Shown: positions 1 through 9,728 of the stretch, in pieces
Layout of the letters: the number at the start of each line of letters is the position of its first letter
How positions within the stretch are numbered: position 1 is the first letter of the stretch
NCBI GenBank assembly: GCA_037447655.1
Contig: JBBHKE010003423.1
Coordinates: forward strand, 19,839 to 73,926
Length of the DNA stretch: 54,088 nt
Reading direction: 5' to 3'
Source of the DNA: Zygnema cylindricum
Lineage: Eukaryota; Streptophyta; Zygnematophyceae; Zygnematales; Zygnemataceae
The notes under the pieces: model-generated
Database searches by the model: none
What the model was told of the DNA's origin: nothing
What the model saw: the letters and a program-made list of their open reading frames with translations, nothing else
Translations under genes and position numbers: made by a program

Positions 1-480
1 TTTGGATTTGTCTCACCTAGGAAGCATTACGGGTTTTGACCAACCAACAAGGGCGACTCCACTCATTTGTACACCTTCACCTGACTCAAATAGTCGACAG
101 TCTGGATCAAAGCCACGTTTTCTACTGGGGTTTTATTAACCAAAACGTGGCCACAGGTATTCACCATTACTCCCATACTGTGGTAACTGACTTTTACGTG
201 GGAAGGGTAATAGATCTTTAGTCTACACACCCAGTTCACTTGATGCGAGCAGTCATCTCTATCCGGATACTCGCAGTTCTAATACCAAGTAAACATTCCG
301 GACATTACGACGTTTACCCTACCTTTTTGTCTACTATGATTCCGATTCACCCAACCTAAAATCTACGGTGACATCCATCCCATTTGCAGCATTACAGGCC
401 TTACAAATGAACCATAATCTTGACGCTCATAGGCCTATCTCTACTGACGAGCGTAGTTCACTTGACCCACACATCTGATT

Positions 481-842
481 TCTAGATAATGGGAAGGGTG
501 CATTTTCAGTCAATGGTGTCATACCCTCATTACCACTTATGGACACCGGTGCAAAACCAATTATTTTGGGGTCATCTTTTGCACCGAAACTAGGTCTGAC
601 AGCTGATAAACTCAGTCCACTTCCACATGTTTACTCACCTCAGCGGGAACAACCAACCAGTTTTGGGCATTACGAAGGATCCACTCTGTTTAGGTTTCAA
701 AATGGTACAGAATCTGATTTTTGCGGAAGTTCGTGCTCACGCATTGGTCACCAAATGTAGTGATTACGAGTGTTTAGTGGGGCAAGATGTAATTTTCACA
801 GTAGGAGGCGGCGTTGATATGTACGATCAGACTTTTTCTTAG
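481..842 (+). pseudogene. Retroviral-type aspartic protease (gypsy-like), decayed
   Basis: The segment reads into the catalytic signature M-D-T-G-A at 539-553, followed by a hydrophobic 'IILG' strand and a later 'SDYECLVGQDVIF' stretch resembling the G-x-D/N-hydrophobic C-terminal motif of retropepsins. It starts in one frame and continues in another after about position 710, so at least one indel is present; a stop codon TAG closes it at 840-842, after which the same frame continues into the methyltransferase region. In gypsy elements this enzyme cuts the Gag-Pol polyprotein. Here the position directly upstream of a methyltransferase domain is unusual. The identification rests on the DTG motif and context. 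Confidence 0.65.
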
Positions 843-902
843 CGTCCTACCAAATATCCGGAAAAGAAAATTTGTCTCCCTCTAATTTCAGCACGCCAAT
901 CC

Positions 903-2180
903 ATGCCCATTATGGCTCACGCAGCCCAATCTGTCCCTGCTTATTCCGGAAATTCGGTGGGATTTGAAATTTTTCATTCTCTTTCCGCAAAGGAAATTCT
1001 GCTCGACAGTCCTTCTTTGCCTGAACTTTTCGATAATCCAGGTTTTATTATTGATTCTCGCGAGTTTGATCACATCTACAAACACACACTTCAGATTCCT
1101 TTATCGCGGGTTCCACCTCTACCTCTTATTTCTGTAGATCCTTCCGGTTTTCTTCCCATTAATTGGAAACCAATACAGGTCAAACTTCATCAAGATGGTC
1201 TAGCCACTTTAGACTTGTTCGCAGGCATATGTACCTCTCTACTCCAATGCCTTCGCAACAGATTACTTATCAAGCACTACTACTCAATTGACATTGACCT
1301 TTTAGCTCGGAAGCCCAAACACATCACTGTAATCTTTTACACGGACAATATCCACATCTTTTCCCTAAATCTGCCTTTGCTCACATGCATACAGCATTAC
1401 CTCAAGATATTCGTTTGATAGAAAACCAACACCTTCTCGATGTGGAACCAATCGATCTTCTCTTTGCTGGTTGGGAGAGCCAGGGAATGTCACAAGCAGG
1501 CAAAGGTCTTGGCTTAGCTGATCCCCGCACCAAATTATTCTTTGAATTACTTCGTATCATGCATTTTTTGCAATCTTTCGATAGCCCATTAGGATATATT
1601 CTGGAAAACGTGGCAGCCTATAACGATCCTCAACCTACAGTGTTAGCTGATTATAAGCGGATAGAAGCATGAACTGGTCCTCCTCTTATCATTGATGCCG
1701 CTCGTCACGGGTCCTTAGCTCATCGGGTTTGATCTAAATGGACCAACTTGATTGATATTGGACGCCTTAGAGAAGGAAATCTTTCTGTCAAACCTCCTTT
1801 TACAGATATTCACATTGCTTTCTTCCTTTTCACAAAGTCCAAACCTGTCTGCAGCCTGATCACCCACCGAATTACAACATTAACGTCTCAAGCGAACCAC
1901 TCAAAGTTCTCCCCACTGTAGTGTCTTTTCCACACTCTCACGCTTTCTCTGGTGATAGGCTCGGCCTGCTCAAAAATATTCACACAGGCGGCCTAGATGA
2001 ACCTACAGCCACAGAACGGGAACACCTTATGCATTTCTTTCCCAACACTACGCTGCCTATGGTCTCACAAAACAAGAGCGCTTCATCCTTTTAGGTCGTG
2101 TCATGGACCCTCAATCCCTCTCATTTGTCTTAGGCCTCGGATTTGCAGCAGGTCGTTACGCACAAACCCATCCGTCGTAA
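903..2180 (+). pseudogene. C5-cytosine DNA methyltransferase domain inside a gypsy polyprotein
   Basis: Motifs occur in the canonical (not DRM-permuted) order. Motif I (S-adenosylmethionine binding) is DLFAGICT at 1212-1235; after a frameshift near 1340, motif IV is GWESQGMSQAGKGLGLADPR from 1469; motif VI is ENV at 1604-1612; a motif VIII-like segment 'GSLAHR' lies near 1710-1726; a C-terminal helix region 'YGLTKQERFILLG' leads to a TAA at 2178-2180. The family transfers methyl groups to cytosine C5. In motif IV the usual Pro-Cys-Gln is Glu-Ser-Gln, with Ser codon AGC at 1478-1480 in place of the nucleophilic Cys, so this copy should be inactive. Stops at 1670-1672 and 1730-1732 and several frameshifts confirm decay. 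The 'S-L-A-H-R' context resembles DNMT3-type enzymes; that affinity is an inference. Confidence 0.85.
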
Positions 2181-2404
2181 CCAGCTGGGGGGGGGGATGC
2201 ACCACCAATTTCTATACACATTGTCACCCTTAGAGGGACACCTTCAATTTTTTCCTCTTCCCATCCTCTTTAAAACCTTCTTTTGATGTCACAATCTGCG
2301 ATTTCTTCAACCCTAGCCACATGTCATGGTCCATTCCGTCATAGACTGCTGTCGAATCTGCTCCCTCTACTCATATGTCAACACCTCCTCACTGGACTGC
2401 AGCC

Positions 2405-2476
2405 TTTCCTACCCGCAGCTGGCACCATTGGACAAACTGCTTTCCTACCCGCAGCTGGCACCATTGGACAAACTGC
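2405..2476 (+). repeat. Perfect 36-bp tandem duplication
   Basis: Bases 2405-2440 and 2441-2476 are identical; each begins TTTCCTACCCGC and ends GACAAACTGC. The unit is a multiple of three, so it would add 12 codons without shifting frame. It lies in the linker between methyltransferase and RT. The identity of the two copies inside an otherwise decayed element implies a recent slippage event. Confidence 0.95.
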
Positions 2477-2514
2477 TTACAGGAAACACCGGTTGTTTAC
2501 TAATTAGGTCAGTC

Positions 2515-2957
2515 ACTTATCGCGGATGAACAGCTAACTTTTGCACAAGCCATGGAAGCAACGACGATTAAAGGTTCGAAATCTCCTAAATGGAAATTTG
2601 GCTCTAATCTCTCTCAATCCGAACATGATCTACTAAACGAAGTGTAGTGCATGTGTCAAATAACATGAAGGTGCATGCAATATCATCAGCTGCGCTCAAC
2701 TTAAACTCAAATAATAGCGAGATATCGTAAACAAAATAAAACACAAAAGTAAAAATGGATAAATACAACAACACCGCTTATCTGAAACTGAATGGGAATT
2801 AGTGGACTAACGCTGCGCTGAATTATAGGAAGCTGGCATCATTTATCGGTCGGATTCTACTTTTGCAGCACCCACTATCATGCCAAGAAAAAAAGATGCC
2901 GAAAGAGACTTTACCTATCGCATGATGTGCAACGATTACCATGAAATCAATGACTAG
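2515..2957 (+). pseudogene. Gypsy-like RT, N-terminal part
   Basis: After a linker ending in an 'LSQSEHDLLNEV'-like segment (about 2600-2643), the sequence becomes unreadable for roughly 100 bp and then gives RT finger motifs: a 'EAGIIYRSDSTFAAP' block (about 2830-2875), 'MPRKKD', and 'CNDYHEIN' (about 2925-2952). These match the gypsy consensus order G-I-I-x-x-S-x-S-x-x-x-A-P, K-K-D and D-Y-R-x-L-N. The domain is cut here by Copia-1; it continues at 10765. Internal stops are present (for example within the segment preceding EAGII). Confidence 0.75.
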
Positions 2958-2970
2958 AAAATAAGGGGAG
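2951..2970 (+). repeat. Stub of copia 3' internal sequence in front of the 5' LTR
   Basis: Bases 2951-2970 (TGACTAGAAAATAAGGGGAG) are the same as 9709-9728, the stop codon and polypurine tract just before the 3' LTR. They therefore do not belong to the gypsy target. A normal insertion would start at the LTR's TG at 2971. The stub suggests the Copia-1 locus once had a further LTR-internal unit on the left, or that the end was repaired from another copy. Confidence 0.8.
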
Positions 2971-4014
2971 TGTAGAAATTAAAGGTTATTTTAGTATTTT
3001 CTAGGTTTTGTAAAATGCAGAAAAGAAGCAGAGGCAGTCTGCATCTAACTCCTCTCTCCAGCTCCCACACTTGTCGTATTCACTGAAAGTTGGATAGGGA
3101 GATAGAGCCATGACCGCCTATGCTATCCTGATGGGGACAAATATAAGGTTAGTAGATTTTACCAAAATAAACTTGGCGGGCCAAAGATTTGAACCTGAAA
3201 CCTACCATCAGCCAAAGAAGTTGGTAGCCTGTAGCCTTAGCCAACTAGTCTTAGCCAACTAGTCTAAACCACAGATATATGATATAGGGTTTGATAGTAA
3301 TTTAAATGTTAACACGCGGCTATCTTCATTAAACGCGATATTTAGACATAGATACAGTTTTTCATGTACGGCGTACGGCACATCCAAAATGGATACCGCG
3401 CATTTTGTTTTGAATGCGAAACAAATATTACGGAAGTATTTATGACGGCCATGATTGTAATCCGGCTTAATCGGACAGCCACGAAGCATGCCGAGATCGC
3501 CAATAGGTTTTGGCGGTTTGCGGTTGATGTCATATTAATCGCCACGTGGCACAATCACATTGGATTACGGCATCTCCGGGGATTCCAGGAACGAATCCAG
3601 AAATGTCATGTGTCGACTTTTTGGCCATGTCGTACAATGGCCGTACATAAAGTACAACGGCACATGTACCTTTATGTACGATACACTATTATGATTGGTG
3701 CCGTACTTCAGTAGATAGAGTTTGAGAGAGAGATACGACTTAGAAAAATTTGATATATTGGACCTTCTCTCCTAGAGAGCTTCTGTACAAAAGGTCAACT
3801 TTGACTCTTCATAACTTACTACTCAAGGGAGCAAATTCAGATATTATTTTTGCTATAGACTCGAGGGACTTCCCTTTACACGGGTAAAGGTGGTCTGAGT
3901 TTTTTTCTGTCACGGTGGCAGTTATTCTTGCTGAAACACAAAGGGGTCTGGGTTATCCTAGAGGCTTCGTGTGAGCTGCCTACTCTGAGGTCCTATGGAG
4001 GTCTCTAAGTTGCA
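2971..4014 (+). repeat. Copia-1 5' LTR
   Basis: Starts TGTAGAAATT directly after a polypurine tract and ends AGTTGCA directly before the primer site, by alignment with 9729-10764 and other copies in the window. It contains the family's landmarks: an antisense tRNA-like unit near 3177-3222, a CACGTGGC G-box near 3543-3550, and the GTAC dyad with arms at 3642-3655 and 3666-3680. The LTR drives transcription and polyadenylation of the element. Confidence 0.9.
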
Positions 4015-4029
4015 GGTTATAGGCCCACC
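4015..4029 (+). other. Copia-1 primer-binding site (anticodon arm of initiator tRNA-Met)
   Basis: GGTTATAGGCCCACC follows the LTR end directly. It is the complement, with one mismatch, of the anticodon stem-loop of eukaryotic/plant initiator tRNA-Met (GGUGGGCCCAUAACC), not of the tRNA 3' end. Drosophila copia and yeast Ty5 are known to prime from this half of the tRNA. Other copies here match better, notably the 16-nt exact match at 26055-26070. Confidence 0.8.
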
Positions 4030-4921
4030 ATCTAGGGTGCCCATATTCAATGGAGCTGGCTTCATATACTGGGAAAGTATGATGACAGGAGCTCTATGTG
4101 AGAAACGGTTTTGGGGAATAGTGAGTGGACGGGTGTGGCGTCCATCCACTCTTGGGATATTTCAGGGTTTACAGGAGTTAGATTCACTAGAGATGCAGAT
4201 CCATCTTCAACGGAGAAGACAAAAGAAGGGGAGGTGGTGGACAAAGGAAAGGAGAAGGAGACGGTCACACCAATAGCAACCGGTTCGGCATTCATGTCAC
4301 CTATTCCGATGAACGAGGAGAATATTATCGATACCTGGGACTACAACAATATGGCGGCTAAGCACTTCATCCTCCGCCTTCTTACTCAAGGGCTTGCTTC
4401 TCCCCATTTGCAGGTTGAGAGGGCATCCGATCTTTGGGTGGCTCTCATAGAGATGTACCGAAGTGGTACGATTTAGCAACAACAGTTGGCTAATCATAAA
4501 ATGAAGGAGTATGTATACAAAGGGGGGAAGATGTTGGATTTTTGCAATGAGCTTGATACACTTTTCATGGAACTAGAGAGCGCTGGAAAAGTATTTAATG
4601 AAAAGGAAAAGGTTAATTGTTTACTGATAAAGTTACCCGATGAGTTCGAGAACATAGTCAACAGTGTGTAGGACTTAGCGGACTCAAGGTCGATTTGGAA
4701 TTCAGTGGTAGGGATGATTCTCGATCGGGAGAATACAATTGAGATCCGAAGGGGAGGAAAGAGTGGGCAAGCTTTGGCAGTTGGGACCGATTTGAGAAAC
4801 AATGATTCCAGAAAACAGATTGGAAATTATCGAGGGGAGGGGCAGAAAAATCAGACCGAGGAGTTCGGACCAAGTACTCCCAAAGGTTTGTGCCATTTTT
4901 GTAAGAAACCTGGGCACTATA
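4015..4921 (+). pseudogene. Copia-1 gag with CCHC zinc knuckle
   Basis: Reads from the primer site as a nucleocapsid/capsid precursor: an N-terminal 'VPIFNGAGFIYWESMMTGAL' block (F-x-G-x-x-Y/F-x-x-W, typical of UBN2-type copia Gag), then 'MAAKHFILRLL', 'KLPDEFENIVNSV' and a zinc knuckle C-H-F-C-K-K-P-G-H-Y at about 4891-4920. Gag forms the virus-like particle that packages the RNA. The knuckle's last Cys is lost because the sequence switches to unrelated LTR at 4922. Frameshifts separate the N-terminal block (frame of 3995) from the next (frame of 4111), and stops lie at 4474-4476 and 4669-4671. The minus-strand relative at 37300-37390 retains the complete knuckle. Confidence 0.8.
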
Positions 4922-5900
4922 TGTTTTCCATAGCCTATTTCAGCCGTGGATTACTCACGAAAACACCCACAGACTACCTCAAAAACAGCTGTGTTTCAGA
5001 CAACACAGATTACTCCATAATAAACAATATCACCTCAAACTGTACCAATGTGCAGTATACCATATACAATTAAAACTCCTAAAGTAACAGCCAAATCCAC
5101 AAAGGCATATAGAAGATATAAGCTCCAGAGTTTCCAAAAAATAGCTGACAGCTTCACAAACTAACCACTTAGACTTGTTCACAGAATCTTACACAGACAC
5201 TGGAATACAATGAAACTTCACACACATATAGATTCTATATCATAGAATAACTCCACAAAGTTTCAAATGAAAAAACCAAACAGAGTGAACACACCAACAG
5301 GTCAAAGATTCAGTAAATAGTGTGCCATTGCTTTGATAAACTTGATTGCGATACACAAAATATTCTAAGTCCTACAAGTTATACTCAGAGATTTCCCTCC
5401 TGAATATAAGCACGCATACTAGCCATACGGTATCTACCATCTGCCTAAACTATTGTAAGTATACCCGAATAGTTCAAGGTATGTCATTCTGAACAGATCT
5501 ACACTAATAAACTAGTTAGCCAAAAGACAAACCAATGTTGCTCAGGATATTTACACCGACATCTCCGTAATCAATACAAGCCATATTATCCGTAGTTGCG
5601 TTTTCCGTACGGATCATATCAAAATAACCGCAGCTGCGTTGTTTTGACTGCGTCGGAGCTGCTCTGTACCGGCGACGCCTATTTCAACATTCCGTTTATT
5701 TTACATCAGATCGCTTCGCGATCCGCCATCCATTTGTCACAGCTTCTTCACACCACTCAATGAGTCTTTTACGTCACTTTAATTATATCAATCCGTTCGC
5801 TCCCCCAATCCGTGAATCTATTCAAACCTCCATATTAAATCCAATTAGCAGTTACGCACGAACTGTCTCGTACGCACGAAACTGACTTTTCGAAACAACA
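4922..5900 (-). repeat. LTR of an unrelated retroelement, reverse orientation
   Basis: Bounded by TG at 4922 and CA at 5900, and followed on the right by CTCCCCCGAAAA, the reverse complement of a polypurine tract, so it reads as the 3' LTR of a minus-strand element (start TGTTGTTTCG). It interrupts the Copia-1 zinc knuckle. It is not similar to the Copia-1 LTR. Its partner LTR is not found in the window. Left flanking bases are CTATA; no matching duplication was found. It includes a GCAGCTGCG-containing stretch at about 5620-5670. Confidence 0.65.
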
Positions 5901-6129
5901 CTCCCCCGAAAATTTAGTTTCATGCACCCAAAAAAAATATGCAGCGTGTAATGCTATGTTGCTACGCTGCACTAGTTTGACATCGCAGCGCAGTATGAAT
6001 ACAAAGTGCAGCGTGTACTGCTATGCTGCTATGTTGCTCTAATTCGACATCCCAGTCCTAGCTGCTGCTCTTTTTCACCCTTAACTTCCTCCTCATTGCC
6101 TCATCTACTGAGACTAAAGCTTTCAAATT
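5901..6129 (-). repeat. GCTGC-rich internal block of the reverse element
   Basis: After the polypurine tract (5901-5912) the sequence has two degenerate copies of a TGCAGCGTGTA.TGCTATG.TGCTA module (about 5940-5975 and 6006-6040). The same GCTGC/TATGTTGCTAC wording recurs in the chromovirus LTRs at 18395-18475 and 28855-28945. No coding domain is visible. Confidence 0.55.
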
Positions 6130-6955
6130 CAACATATTTTTCTAACAAAGAACGTTTATTATTCGCGCTCACAAAAAGAGGTAAAATAAACTCCGAACCA
6201 TGTTTGAAACACAACTTTGTGTTTGCGCTAAAAGCAATAGTGGTAACAAACACTTTATATTGTTAGCGCTCACAATAATAGTTCAAATAAACTCTCAACC
6301 ATGTTTATAACTCAAGTACGCTCACAAAAACAGTAAAAAAAAACCCTCAACTATGTTTGCAACAAAAATGTGTGTTAACGTTAACAACAAAAATATTAAC
6401 GAATAAAGTTTGTTGTTAACGAACACATAGAGAGTTAAAAAAACCCTAAACCATGTTTCCATCACAATTTTTGAGTTTGGGCTAAAAAAGATATTTGTAA
6501 CAAACAACGTTAATTGTTTGCGCTCACAAAAAAAAGGTTAAATAAACTCTGAACCATGTTTGTAACACACCTTTGTGTTTTCGCTAACAACAATAGTGGT
6601 AACAAACACTTCATATTGTTAGCGCTCACAAAAAAAATAAAAAAAAACTCTTAACCATGTTTATAACTGAAAGAGCTAACAATAATTTCTTGTAACGAAC
6701 ACGTTTATAATTAAGCTCCCTAAAATCGTAAAAGAAACCCCTGACTATGTTTGCAACAAAAATTTTTGTTTGCATTAACAATAAAAATATAAGCGAACAA
6801 ATTTGGGTTTGCGCTAACAAAGACATTTGTAACAAACAACGTTTATTTTTTGAGCTAACAAAAAGAGGTAAAACAAACGAAATAATTATGTTATTAACAA
6901 GACTTTGTGTTTACGGTAACAACAATATTCGTAACAAACCCTTTATATTGGAAAA
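6130..6955. repeat. Minisatellite with ~100-bp units and ~356-bp higher-order period
   Basis: The anchor ATGTTT (usually within ACCATGTTTNNAAC) recurs at 6200, 6301, 6353, 6453, 6556, 6657 and 6747, with a variant at 6888. Steps are 101, 52, 100, 103, 101, 90 and 141 bp. The first three variants (GAAAC, ATAAC, GCAAC after the anchor) repeat in the same order near 6556, 6657 and 6747, a higher-order period of about 356 bp. Other shared words are TTTGCGCT.ACAA and GTAACAAAC. No protein domain is encoded; open frames here are repeat artefacts. Confidence 0.85.
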
Positions 6956-6957
6956 GC

Positions 6958-7665
6958 TCATTAAAATGAGGTACAAACCAATCGCAATACAGGTGCCAAT
7001 GTACCTTTTGTATGGCCATCGTACGACATGGCCAAAAAGTCGACACATGCCATATGCTGACTCGTTCATATTATCCCCTGAGATGCCGCAAGCCAATGTG
7101 GTCGTGCCACGTGCCAATTAACGTGGCGGTGACCAAAAACCGCCAAAAACCCATTCCGCGATCTCGACATATACTGCGACCATCTGATCAGAATTAGATT
7201 TCAATTGTAGCCGTCAAAAATATTTGCGCGGTGTTTATTTCGCTATCGAAACAAATGCGCGGTATTTGTTTCGTCACCTACCGTATTCCGTACTACACAG
7301 AATTGTTTCTATGCACTACATAACCATTTCTTGTTGAATGAATTTGTCTACGTCTAATTATTTATATATTAAACAAACCCCATATATCGTAGCACTGGTC
7401 ATAGACTCAACGGACAAAGCTAACGACTACATTGACGGACGGCAGGTACCAGGATCAATTCCTGGGTCCGTCAATACTTTTGGTAAACCCATCTATTTTC
7501 GGCTACCTGTTTGCTAGAAAGTATTAGGCAACCATGGCTCTATCACCCTACCCAGCCTTCAGTGACTACAACAAGTGTGGGGGCTTGGAGAAGGGAAATA
7601 GAGGCAGACCGCCTCTACTTTTTTCCTATTATAATACAGACCAAGAAAAAACTCAAATATCAACA
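6958..7665 (-). repeat. Copia-superfamily LTR fragment, reverse orientation
   Basis: Right boundary at 7665 is the LTR start (TGTTGATATT... on the minus strand), as in the solo LTR at 48241. It contains the tRNA-like minihelix (7433-7473), the CGAAACAAAT palindrome region (about 7245-7280), a G-box (about 7105) and half of the GTAC dyad (about 6990-7020), where it is cut. About 0.4-0.5 kb of the LTR's 3' part is missing. It abuts Copia-1 coding sequence at 7666. Confidence 0.8.
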
Positions 7666-9711
7666 AAAACCAGGATATCTGCTAGGATATGATGAAGATG
7701 TAAAAGGATACAGAGTCTATGATCGCAAGAGAGAAGATTATATCCTAGTAAAGAATTTAGTAGCCATGAATGAAGGGAAATCTATAGATCCCTTTAAGCA
7801 TACCAAGACAGTCATAATCAGATTTGAGTCAGAAAATTCTGATGACTTTGAGCTTCCTAACTATCCAGATTTTTGAGAAGATGATGATCTTGCAGGTACA
7901 AATCAGATGGAGGAGGACTCAGCCGTGGAACCCCTAGTGCCAACTCCAACCGAAGCGGAAGAGGTGGTCGAAATAGACCAGGAATCGAGGGATAAAAGAG
8001 AAGTCGAAATTTTTCAAAAGAATTCACGAGAGCCATCCATTCCGGCATCACAGTTTGAGGGTGGAAGGAGATGTAGCAAAAGACTGCAAGAGAAACAAGT
8101 TAAAAACAAGGTAACCAAACTGACTCATCCCGATAAACCCCAGACTTATGGTGAGGCGATGAAATGTCTTGAGAGGAACTGGTGGAAGACTACCATTAAT
8201 GAGGAGATGGCTTCGATTATGGTAGCAAATACGTGGGAGTTGGTGGATTGTCTCCCTGATAGGAAGCGAATCAGGTGTAAGTGGGTATTCATTAAACTCA
8301 ATCCGGATAACACCATTGAGCTCTACAAGGCATAGTTAGTGGCGAAGGGATTCACTAAGAAAGAGGGAATTGACTACGAGGAAACTTTTGCTCCCGTCGT
8401 CACGTTTCCCTCTGTTCGGATACTTCTTAGTATGGTGGCTGCAGAAGACATAGAAGTACATAAGATGGATATCCAGACGGCCTTCCTACATCGAAAGTTG
8501 GAAGAGGAGATTTTTATGCGACAGCCCGAAGGATTTGTGGAGCAAGGGGAGGAGAGCAAGGTATGCCTATTGATTAAATCTTTGTTTGGGCAAAAATAGG
8601 CACCAAGGCAATGGAATAAGAAGCTCGATGAGTTTCTTACAAGTTTATGATGTATTCGGATCAGCTCAGATCACTCAATTTATTTGTTTGAAGACAAAAA
8701 AGGAATTATTTTTATTGCAGTTTATGTTGATGATTTACTTGTTTTAAGTAAATCTATAGATAAAATATATGAGTTGAAAAATGATCTAAAAGGAAGATTT
8801 GAAATGAAAGATATGGGAGAAGCAAGGTATGTTTTGGGAATTCAGGTAGAGAGAGACATAGATAGAAAGATATTAAGATTAACTCAAAAGGAGGCCATTG
8901 GAAACATGTTAAAAAAATTCCAAATGGACAAGGCTAATAGTTGTACCACTCCTATGGAACTAAAGAAAGGAAATGAGGGGAGTGTGGAAGAGGGATTATA
9001 ATCTTTGGATGATAAGGAAGGCCCCAAAGAGAAAAGATTTATGGAGACCATCCCTTATAGACAAGTAGTGGGCAGCCTAATATATTTCATGAATTGTACC
9101 CGTCCGGACATAGCCGCAGCTGTAGGAGTTCTAAGTATGAGTCTGAATGCTCCCACTAAGAAAGATTGGGAGGCAGCTAAGAGAGTCCTTAGATATCTCA
9201 TAGGGACTAGGGATCTATAGTTGCATTTGGGTGGGAACAATATTGACATCACCACTTGTGATGCCAGCTATGGGGATGCTCATATGAGGAGATGCACATC
9301 TGGATATGTATTATATGTGGGTGATAGGGCTTGCTGCTGGAGCAGCAAGCAGCAAAAGGTCATTGCTCAGTCCACCATGGAAGTTGAGTACATGGCTTCT
9401 TCCTCTGCTATAAAATAATTAATGTGGGTCAAATCTTTGCTTGGTGAGCTTGGTCATCTTAAGAGTGGTGTCCAAAAAGTGTTTTGTGATAATCAGGCTG
9501 CCATTGCCATTTGTGCCAATCCTAAACATCACTTTAAAGCCAAACACATGGACATTAGACTTAGCTTTGTTAGAGAGAAAGTAGAAAACAAGATAATCAG
9601 TTTGGAGTATAAACCAGATAGTTAAATGGTAGCACATATGATGACCAAACCTGTTCCTTCCCCTAAATTAATTTTTTGCCAAGAGAATTGTGGTCTTAAA
9701 ATAGAGAGTGA
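7666..9711 (+). pseudogene. Copia-1 Pol: integrase tail, RT and RNase H
   Basis: One frame runs the whole length, with stops only (7874, 8333, 8597, 8648, 8999, 9218, 9416, 9623) and no frameshift. Order: post-integrase 'GYDEDVKGYRVYD', an acidic/basic linker, RT start 'KWVFI', 'LVAKGF...GIDYEETFAPVV', 'MDIQTAFLH', 'YGLK'-like 'FGQK', the catalytic YVDD (about 8727-8738), 'NCTRPDIAAAVG', then RNase H with 'CTSGY', 'STMEVEYMA', 'DNQAAI' and 'KHMDIR'. Together they make cDNA and remove template RNA. The stops replace different residues in relatives (Q, G, L, E), so this is decay, not recoding. Protease and integrase catalytic domains are missing upstream. Confidence 0.9.
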
Positions 9712-9728
9712 CTAGAAAATAAGGGGAG

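Larger units (their letters stand above)
1..2950 (+). mobile_element. Ty3/gypsy-like element with DNA methyltransferase, 5' part
   Basis: Degenerate retroelement polyprotein running off the left window edge. The readable order is aspartic protease (481-842), C5-cytosine methyltransferase (about 1190-2180), a linker, and the N-terminal RT fingers (to about 2950). The remaining RT, RNase H and integrase resume at 10765 after a Copia-1 insertion. The two halves fit because the left half stops just after the RT 'DYHEIN' segment and the right half begins with 'HPMPLAKEIFDH', two blocks separated by only about seven residues in gypsy RTs. Bases 1-480 show no recognisable domain; by position they should be gag or the gag-protease spacer. 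Several frameshifts and stops mark it as dead. Confidence 0.8.

Noticed and set aside
903-2180. Host DNA methyltransferase gene
   Set aside because: No introns or host-type accessory domains; it sits between a retropepsin-like protease and an RT in the same orientation and continues the protease frame.
6440-6452. Telomere-type CCCTAAA at 6445
   Set aside because: Single unit within a diverged minisatellite whose other copies read CCCTCAA or CTCTGAA; not a telomeric array.
7666-9711. Stop-codon recoding in copia Pol
   Set aside because: The stops replace different amino acids in relatives (Q, G, L, E) and use all three codons, which fits decay.
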